Assembly (NCBI GenBank): GCA_021799555.1
Contig: JAJZAG010000025.1
Location: forward strand, 1 to 19,961
Direction of reading: 5' to 3'
DNA length: 19,961 nucleotides
Source: Deltaproteobacteria bacterium
Lineage (GTDB): Bacteria > Desulfobacterota > Binatia > Binatales > Binataceae
The translations under genes and the position numbers were made by a program. Shown one piece after another: positions 15,598 to 19,961 of the stretch; positions within the stretch are counted from its first letter, which is position 1; each line of letters starts with the position of its first letter. The notes under the pieces are model-generated. The model was not told the origin of the DNA and did not search any database. It worked only from the letters and a program-made list of their open reading frames with translations.

Positions 15598-15680
15598 ACG
15601 CATTGAATTGCGAACGCGAAGTACTGATTGACCCAGTGGTTCGCCGGCCAGGAATCACACGAGTCAAAAGGAGAAATTCT

Positions 15681-15986
15681 GTGAAGCACACGATTTTGAA
15701 CAGCAGGCCATTCGGCGTCAGGTTCGCGGTGCCTAGCCTTGCCGCGGCGTTCGTGTTGGGTGTGGCGGGATGTTCGACGACCACGGCCACTCCGTCCGAT
15801 CCCCCTCCGGCCGCGCCGGCGCAGGCTGCGAGCATCCAACAGGTTGCGCCAGCTCCAGACGTGGCTCACTGCGCGATCGTCACTCTATCCACACCAACGC
15901 TCTACGCGTGCGGCGGTAAAGTTTACACCGTGTATCAGCTTCAACAGCTGCGGGAGCAGGCGGCAGCAGCCAAAGCGGGCGGTTGA
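15681..15986 (+). CDS. Small lipoprotein of unknown function
   Basis: The predicted product is 101 residues. It starts with a basic/hydrophobic signal and a lipobox LGVAGC, giving lipidation at Cys31. A Pro/Ala/Thr-rich tether (about 32-60) then leads to a short C-terminal region with two cysteines (VAHCAIV and LYACGGK) followed by VYTVYQLQQLREQAAAAK, a likely helix. The two cysteines could form a periplasmic disulfide. The start is the GTG at 15681, because AAGGAG lies 7 bases before it and the signal peptide then begins correctly; the frame is open back to 15603. It precedes the porin gene by 81 bases with a hairpin between, so an envelope role coupled to the porin is likely. I do not recognise the family. 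Confidence 0.75.
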   Translation: MKHTILNSRPFGVRFAVPSLAAAFVLGVAGCSTTTATPSDPPPAAPAQAASIQQVAPAPDVAHCAIVTLSTPTLYACGGKVYTVYQLQQLREQAAAAKAGG

Positions 15987-16013
15987 GCCTTCGCAATTAA
16001 TCGACATCGTATT

Positions 16014-16031
16014 GGCTTCAAAATTGAAGCC
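16014..16031. promoter_or_regulatory. Intercistronic stem-loop between lipoprotein and porin genes
   Basis: GGCTTCAA (16014-16021) is followed by its complement TTGAAGCC (16024-16031), an 8-bp palindrome that would fold with a 4-base loop. There is no T-run, so it is not a classic terminator. It could be a processing or stability element setting different levels of lipoprotein and porin, or a dyad bound by a regulator. Confidence 0.4.
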
Positions 16032-16067
16032 ACACAGAGCCACCGTCGCAGTGGGAGGTAGAGATCC

Positions 16068-17804
16068 ATGTCCTTTTTCAGATTAAGCGTTCGAACCAGA
16101 AGAAAGCGCCCGCTGGGGGTAACGATGCTGGGCGCTTTTGTCGCTCTGACGACGACGCTTTTGTACTTAGCGTCGCCGCTGATGGCGCAATCTTTCTCCT
16201 CTTCGCCAGCTCCTGGAATGACTGGTGGAGCGTCTTCAGGATCGCTGACATTTTGGACCGATCCGAAAACCGGGGAAGTGTTTACGCGCCCGGGGCGGGG
16301 ACGCGTTCCGTTAGTCATCAATACGGGAGCGAGTGCGAGCGCCCAGCGCGCGGTCGAACAGCAGCTCGACGAGCAGAAGGCGAAGACTGCAAAACTTGCC
16401 CAGCAACTCGCACAGCAGCAACAACAAACCGCGGCTGTCTCGAAGCAGGTGCAAGAGGAGGCGCCGGCGTGGCAGGATTACCTCGCGAGCTATAAAAACA
16501 AAGTCTCGATCGGCACGCAGGTTTGGTTCGGGTATTCGATTTTCTCCCACCCTGGATGGGGACCGCAATACCTCACTCAGCAAATCTGGCCGGGACCCGG
16601 TAACGACGGTTACAACGACTTCTTCCTGCATCGGGCTTATCTCAATTTTTTCTTCTTTCCGACCGAAGACTGGACCGTCCGCGTAACGCCCAATATCTAT
16701 ACCGCTCAGGGAAGCACCGCGAATCAGGCCTTCGGGGGCAACGCCGGTATACCTAACACCAACGTTGGAAACCTTGGATATCGCGTCAAATACGCTTACC
16801 TGCAATACAACACGCCTTTCAAAAACTTGGGTATCAACGCGATTAAAACCGACAAGATTATAATCGGAGTACAACCCCAGCCGATTACCGCTTGGGAGGA
16901 AGACCTGTACGGTTACCGCTTCGTGAACCTTACCACCTGGAATATGAGCGAAGCGTCAACCTATCCGGGAATCTCAATTCAAGGGCCGATTACGTTTGGT
17001 CCGGAGAATCTTCAGTACATTGACTACAACGTCGGAGTATTTGACAACGCCAGTTTCCATGCGTTCGAGGGGACCAATACGAAAGAAGTGCAAGGCCGCG
17101 TCTCAATTTATCCCTTCGGCGCGAGGTGGCGCTTCCAGGGGTTGGGCATCACGAGCTATTACGCGTTCGGCTATGGGAACAACACGCCGGATCAAGCTCA
17201 GTTGCCGACTTTCTTCAAGGGACCGAACTCCGAAATCGAGCGTCTGGCTGAAATCGTTCACTACAGCGGCGAGAACTGGGGCATCGCCTTCGAATACGAT
17301 TGGGGCCGCAACGCGTGGAGCCCCGGCAACCAGTTCTCCGGTTCGGGCCCGGCGGCGGTGTTCGGCCTCACGCCAAATGGAAACGTTGTGCCCCCGGCCT
17401 CTGCACTTGCCCAGGCAGCCTATGCAAATCTTGCCGACGCTCTGCTTAACAATGGCCGCAGTTATCAGCAAGGCTTCAATTTCTTCGGGCACTACCACAT
17501 CCCGCAGACACGGTACACATTATTTGGATGGCTGGAGCAATGGAATCCCAACACTCAGGTGAAGAACGATCCATTTGACTACCAGCGAGTCGTCTTGGGT
17601 ATTGCGTACCAGTGGAACGAGTACCTGCGCTTTGCGATCGACACTCAAAATACCTTGTTTTACCACAGCCAATACAACATGCCGGTGTCGTACGCGAAGC
17701 AGTTCAACTGGGTCGCGCCACCGAAGTTCACTGGTTCATCGATCCCCGACGTGGTCACGCGCGATACTCATATGTTCATGCTCAACGCGGAATTCGTGTT
17801 CTAA
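16068..17804 (+). CDS. Outer-membrane porin with N-terminal coiled coil
   Basis: A 578-residue exported protein. A long signal peptide with a basic start (RTRRKRP) ends near residue 40 (SPLMA, then QS). A small segment GSLTFWTDPKTGEVFTRPGRG (59-79) follows, then a Gln/Lys-rich coiled coil (about 91-131), a layout seen in porins that trimerise or contact peptidoglycan. The rest alternates polar and aromatic residues as in a beta-barrel: YLNFFFFPTEDWTVRVTPNIYTA, WNEYLRFAIDTQNTLFY. It ends in Phe (LNAEFVF), the outer-membrane assembly signal. Solute specificity cannot be read. The ATG at 16068 follows GGGAGG. Only 15 bases separate it from the next gene, so cotranscription with the two small paralogues is very likely. 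Confidence 0.85.
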   Translation: MSFFRLSVRTRRKRPLGVTMLGAFVALTTTLLYLASPLMAQSFSSSPAPGMTGGASSGSLTFWTDPKTGEVFTRPGRGRVPLVINTGASASAQRAVEQQLDEQKAKTAKLAQQLAQQQQQTAAVSKQVQEEAPAWQDYLASYKNKVSIGTQVWFGYSIFSHPGWGPQYLTQQIWPGPGNDGYNDFFLHRAYLNFFFFPTEDWTVRVTPNIYTAQGSTANQAFGGNAGIPNTNVGNLGYRVKYAYLQYNTPFKNLGINAIKTDKIIIGVQPQPITAWEEDLYGYRFVNLTTWNMSEASTYPGISIQGPITFGPENLQYIDYNVGVFDNASFHAFEGTNTKEVQGRVSIYPFGARWRFQGLGITSYYAFGYGNNTPDQAQLPTFFKGPNSEIERLAEIVHYSGENWGIAFEYDWGRNAWSPGNQFSGSGPAAVFGLTPNGNVVPPASALAQAAYANLADALLNNGRSYQQGFNFFGHYHIPQTRYTLFGWLEQWNPNTQVKNDPFDYQRVVLGIAYQWNEYLRFAIDTQNTLFYHSQYNMPVSYAKQFNWVAPPKFTGSSIPDVVTRDTHMFMLNAEFVF

Positions 17805-17819
17805 ATCAAGGAGTCAATA

Positions 17820-18170
17820 ATGAAAGTTAACCGCATAAGGACCAGATCGGTCGAGTGCCGTGGAGTTCCTGCCGTGAAGCTGGCGGTTACGCTCATCGCG
17901 GGAATGCTGTGGGGATGCAGCGTTGTGACGCCATGGTCGATGGAACCGCCTCCGCCGCATTCGGCCTATGCCGAGGCGCAAGAAGGTCCTCAAAAATGGA
18001 TTGGAAAGCGGCTTCCCGATCTCATAAGTGCACTTGGGCAGCCAACCAGCATAGAACCGCTACAGGAAACGACTGGCGATTTGGTTATCTACTCGCGGCC
18101 CGGTTTCCCTCATTACGTCTTTGAGACAGGACCTAACGGAAGAATTGTAACCGCGGCGGCAGACAACTGA
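17820..18170 (+). CDS. Small BamE/SmpA-like lipoprotein, first paralogue
   Basis: The product has 116 residues: a basic N-terminus, a hydrophobic segment and a possible lipobox MLWGC (lipidation at Cys33; Trp at -2 is unusual). The mature part carries WIGKRLPDLISALGQPT (60-76), then an ET-G-LVIY strand (83-91) and HYVFETGPNGRIVTAA (98-113). The order helix, 'G-x-P-T', then beta strands ending 'F-x-x-x-x-x-G-x-I' resembles the SmpA/BamE fold, which in BamE aids outer-membrane protein insertion. A homologous gene follows directly. AAGGAG lies 6 bases before the ATG. Because it follows a porin gene by 15 bases, a role in assembling or tuning that porin is a reasonable inference. The BamE link is by pattern only. 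Confidence 0.78.
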   Translation: MKVNRIRTRSVECRGVPAVKLAVTLIAGMLWGCSVVTPWSMEPPPPHSAYAEAQEGPQKWIGKRLPDLISALGQPTSIEPLQETTGDLVIYSRPGFPHYVFETGPNGRIVTAAADN

Positions 18171-18199
18171 CGGTACGGCAAAACACAGGATATAATGCG

Positions 18200-18559
18200 A
18201 TGAGTCGACTTCACTCAGTGTTGGCAAATTTAGATCCTCGAAACAGGCCGGGCAAGTGTTGGACGCGCGGGCGATACGTGCGGAGGCTCGGTATATTCCT
18301 GCTATTCTTCATGCTGGCTTGCGCAGGAGCGGCGAGATCCGCGGAAAGTCAGAGCGCTCCGATTCATACGAGCCGGAAGTACTGGATCGGAAAGACCATC
18401 GGCGAAGCGGAGAAGGAGTTCGGCACGCCTACGTTTTCTGAGCAGTTAGTGGAAACGGGCGGGATGCTGGTTATTTATGCGGGAAAGAAGGATCCGGTGC
18501 ATTTCGTTTTTGAAACGAACCCAAACAACGTTATCGTTAAAGCCGCACGGGTCAAATAG
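18200..18559 (+). CDS. Small BamE/SmpA-like exported protein, second paralogue
   Basis: The product has 119 residues and is a clear paralogue of the preceding one. The shared core is WIGKTIGEAEKEFGTPT (62-78), VETGGMLVIYAGK (84-96) and HFVFETNPNNVIVKAA (101-116), at almost the same spacing. The N-terminus is longer (about 30 basic residues before the hydrophobic segment LGIFLLFFMLACAGAA). It has no good lipobox: MLAC is poor, while cleavage after ARSA by ordinary signal peptidase looks more likely. So this copy may be soluble periplasmic where its sister is lipidated. AGGA lies about 10 bases before the ATG, and the gap from the first paralogue is 29 bases. It is probably the last gene of the porin operon. 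Confidence 0.75.
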   Translation: MSRLHSVLANLDPRNRPGKCWTRGRYVRRLGIFLLFFMLACAGAARSAESQSAPIHTSRKYWIGKTIGEAEKEFGTPTFSEQLVETGGMLVIYAGKKDPVHFVFETNPNNVIVKAARVK

Positions 18560-18646
18560 TTTAGCGGCGCGCGACGTATACCATACGCTAGCGGGTTAGT
18601 GAGACGGCACACGTTGTTGGGAAGGTGGCACAGGCGGTGAAGCGGA

Positions 18647-19003
18647 TCAGTTCGGATAACCGCCGAGTCGATGGGGGAGCGAGTTGTCGAGCGCGCGGCG
18701 GATTTCCTCGTTTGGCACCCGCTCCCCGCTCTCGAGGCGCGCGATCACATTCTGAACTTCTTCCTGCTTTTGGTGCCAGGCAATGTCGAGGCTCGCGTTC
18801 GAATCGGTCCAGGACATGGAGTCCATTTTGTCGGCGAGCTCGGCTTGCTTGAGCTGAGCGATGAGCGCTTGGCGGCCCGATGGCGTGGCGGTATCGAACT
18901 GAGTCGTTGGCGGGACGCTCGCTGCGCGAGGAGATAGAGTCGTGGCGGCGCAAGCCGCGAAGAGAAGGGCGACGGGTATGACTAATGGTCCCACGCTTTT
19001 CAT
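18647..19003 (-). CDS. Small lipoprotein of unknown function
   Basis: The product has 118 residues. It begins MKSVGPLVIPVALLFAACA, a short signal with a lipobox-like FAAC (lipidation at Cys18). The mature part starts with a Thr/Pro/Ser-rich tether, then mostly helical sequence, rich in Gln, Glu and Lys (ALIAQLKQAELADKMDSM and HQKQEEVQNVIARLESGERVP), ending HRLGGYPN. GAGGA sits 8 bases upstream of the ATG at 19003. The helical, charged mature region suggests a protein-contact role at the outer membrane, but I do not recognise a family. It is transcribed toward the porin operon; the facing gap of 87 bases has no clear terminator. Confidence 0.7.
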   Translation of the reverse strand: MKSVGPLVIPVALLFAACAATTLSPRAASVPPTTQFDTATPSGRQALIAQLKQAELADKMDSMSWTDSNASLDIAWHQKQEEVQNVIARLESGERVPNEEIRRALDNSLPHRLGGYPN

Positions 19004-19019
19004 GGCGGGAATCCTCGAA

Positions 19020-19053
19020 CTACAAGCATCTCCCTCAGGTCTTGAGCTTGTAG
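19020..19053. promoter_or_regulatory. Inverted repeat in the upstream region of the small lipoprotein gene
   Basis: CTACAAGC (19020-19027) is repeated inverted as GCTTGTAG (19046-19053), 17 bases before the lipoprotein start codon on the minus strand. It could be an operator or a leader hairpin; no regulator is encoded nearby. Confidence 0.3.
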
Positions 19054-19237
19054 TATCGGGAGTGACCTTCGCGAGCGGTTGCTGACAACCAGATCAGTTT
19101 CTACCGCGGAGCAATGTATTTCGCAAGGTCGCGTATAACCCAAGAGGGAGTGATGGGGACACTAGATAACAGCGCAGGAAAATGAAATCGCCCCCCGAGT
19201 CGGTTCCCGCGAAGTGCGCGTGGGAGCCGGGCTTGTA

Positions 19238-19285
19238 GCCACAGACGCCGGAGCGAGACCGTCGCCGGCGTCTGTGGCCCTTTCT
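19238..19285 (+). terminator. Long hairpin with T-rich tail on the plus strand
   Basis: A perfect 14-bp stem, GCCACAGACGCCGG (19238-19251) with its complement at 19265-19278, closes a 13-base loop and is followed by CCTTTCTT on the plus strand. That is terminator-like for rightward transcription, but no plus-strand gene precedes it; the nearest upstream gene points left. It may end an unannotated transcript, or be a leftover of a mobile or repeat element. Confidence 0.45.
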
Positions 19286-19439
19286 TAAGCTCAGTACTAT
19301 GACAATCCTTAATCGGTCGGTCGGCGGAGGAGTTCGGGCCAAGTATGAACTTTGGCGACACCGCCGAGAAAGATCGGAGCGCCGGCCGTTCGGAACGCGT
19401 AAGTCCGGCGCAAGCAGATCGAATCCAAGAAGTACATCT

Positions 19440-19464
19440 GGGCGGAAGCAAATTTCTTCCGCCC
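19440..19464 (-). terminator. Probable terminator hairpin of the TolC-family gene
   Basis: GGGCGGAAG (19440-19448) pairs perfectly with CTTCCGCCC (19456-19464) over a 7-base CAAATTT loop. It lies 46 bases past the TolC-family stop. No long T-run follows on the minus strand, so its strength is uncertain. Confidence 0.45.
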
Positions 19465-19510
19465 GGGCGACCAAGTAACTGGGAGGCAGCTTGCGAGCGG
19501 ATCTCGGACT

Positions 19511-19961
19511 TTACGGAAGGTCGGCAATCGACTCGGCAGTGGACCGCTGAACCTCCGCATGTGCGACGGAATAATCGTACAGCGCGGTTACGTAGGCTGC
19601 TGAGTCGGCAGTGAATCGCCGTTCGGCGACATCGAGTTCAATTATCGAAGCCAGTCCGTGACGATAACGCTGTGTGGCCAGAGTCAATTCCTCGCGCGAA
19701 GCGGCGAGGGTCTCCTCGGCCTTCTCGATTACTACTACCGAGGCTTGCCAGTTCAGCAGCGAAGTATGAACCTGTTCGATTACGCGCTGACGCACGTCCT
19801 CGAAGGCATAGCCGATGGCATGTTCGCGCGCACGAGCTTGCGCGATCGAATCTTCGGTGCGGAAGCCGTTGAACAATGGCCAGGTGATCATCAGGCCGAC
19901 GTACATGTTGTTGGCGGCTGGAACTCCGGTGCCCATCGCGGCATATCCGAATTGGGCGGTT
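19511..19961 (-). CDS. TolC-family outer-membrane efflux protein, C-terminal part (cut by right edge)
   Basis: The frame is open from the right edge to the stop at 19511, about 149 codons. It reads QFGYAAMGTGVP, then MYVGLMITWPLFNGFRTEDSIAQARA, a classic TolC/OEP repeat motif: a beta strand with 'W-x-L-F-x-G' followed by a long helix. The helical part continues through EDVRQRVIEQVHTSLLNW and EELTLATQRYRHGLASIIELDVAERRF, then ALYDYSVAHAEVQRSTAE near the end, all family-typical. TolC-like trimers form the outer-membrane channel of RND, ABC or MFS efflux and type I secretion systems. The N-terminal half and any pump partners lie outside the window, so the transported substrate is unknown. Confidence 0.93.
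   Translation of the reverse strand, partial: TAQFGYAAMGTGVPAANNMYVGLMITWPLFNGFRTEDSIAQARAREHAIGYAFEDVRQRVIEQVHTSLLNWQASVVVIEKAEETLAASREELTLATQRYRHGLASIIELDVAERRFTADSAAYVTALYDYSVAHAEVQRSTAESIADLP

Larger units (their letters stand above)
15277..15680. other. Divergent gap (404 bases) upstream of the porin operon
   Basis: No gene is visible. It holds two diverged copies of a 66-base sequence with a 124-base period and must contain promoters for the CoA-transferase (leftward) and the lipoprotein-porin operon (rightward). No consensus sigma-70 promoter is clear. Confidence 0.45.
19004..19510. other. Gap of 507 bases with several hairpins, no gene called
   Basis: Small open frames exist on both strands (for example 19101-19451 minus) but are Arg/Ser/Pro-rich, lack ribosome sites and resemble nothing known. 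The visible contents are an inverted repeat in the lipoprotein leader, a bulged hairpin at about 19206-19224, a long perfect stem with a T-rich tail, and a stem that probably ends the TolC-family transcript. Confidence 0.5.

Noticed and set aside
18167..18196. CTGACG-18-TATAAT promoter-like pair before the second paralogue
   Set aside because: The expected transcription start would fall at or after the start codon at 18200, leaving no leader; cotranscription from upstream is simpler.
19101..19451. 116-codon minus-strand open frame between the TolC-family and lipoprotein genes
   Set aside because: It crosses both hairpins, is Arg/Pro/Ser-rich and has no ribosome site or homologue I can recognise.

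Overview
The window looks like chromosomal core sequence from a Gram-negative, deltaproteobacteria-like bacterium. Base composition is moderately GC-rich (roughly 57% by eye). There are lipoprotein signal peptides, a TolC-type efflux protein, an outer-membrane porin and the start of an AsmA-like protein, so a diderm envelope is clear. Placement of hemL directly before atpZ-atpI-atpB-atpE, with no F1 genes attached, recalls the split ATP synthase clusters of Desulfobacterota such as Geobacter. A Binatota-like lineage would fit, but that is inference; no rRNA or tRNA is present to settle it.

Layout, left to right. (1) 1-377: start of an AsmA-like gene running off the left edge, then a short divergent gap. 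(2) 378-1151: a plus-strand Smr-domain protein, converging on a minus-strand cluster across a strong GC hairpin. (3) 4363-1259 (minus): hemL, atpZ, atpI, atpB, atpE, tightly packed, with an overlap at hemL/atpZ (start uncertain) and an ATGA overlap at atpZ/atpI. This gives tetrapyrrole precursor synthesis plus the membrane rotor/stator and assembly parts of the ATP synthase. (4) 4364-7751: the replication-initiation region. A perfect inverted pair of consensus DnaA boxes lies upstream of dnaA. The dnaA-dnaN gap holds three helically phased DnaA-box-like sites followed by an AT-rich tract. This is the best candidate for oriC. (5) 7758-12755: a minus-strand ArnT/PMT-like glycosyltransferase converging on dnaN, then a plus-strand pair: a YyaL-type thioredoxin-fold protein (DUF255) and an endonuclease/exonuclease/phosphatase-fold protein. 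(6) 15276-12952 (minus): a 774-residue protein made of two fused family III CoA-transferase halves, only one of which keeps the catalytic aspartate. (7) 15681-18559 (plus): a probable envelope operon of a small lipoprotein, a porin with an N-terminal coiled coil, and two tandem small paralogues with a BamE/SmpA-like pattern. A diverged 66-bp repeat with a 124-bp period lies upstream. (8) 18647-19961: a small minus-strand lipoprotein, a 507-bp gap with several hairpins, and the C-terminal part of a TolC-family protein cut by the right edge.

Several starts were moved from the longest open frame because a Shine-Dalgarno sequence and family length favour an internal codon: hemL, atpI, atpB, dnaA, the YyaL-type gene, the nuclease-fold gene and the small lipoprotein at 15681. 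I see no CRISPR array, insertion sequence, tRNA or rRNA. The less expected items are the fused CoA-transferase with one degenerate half, the porin operon with its tandem paralogues and repeated upstream region, and the plus-strand terminator-like hairpin near 19250 that serves no visible gene.
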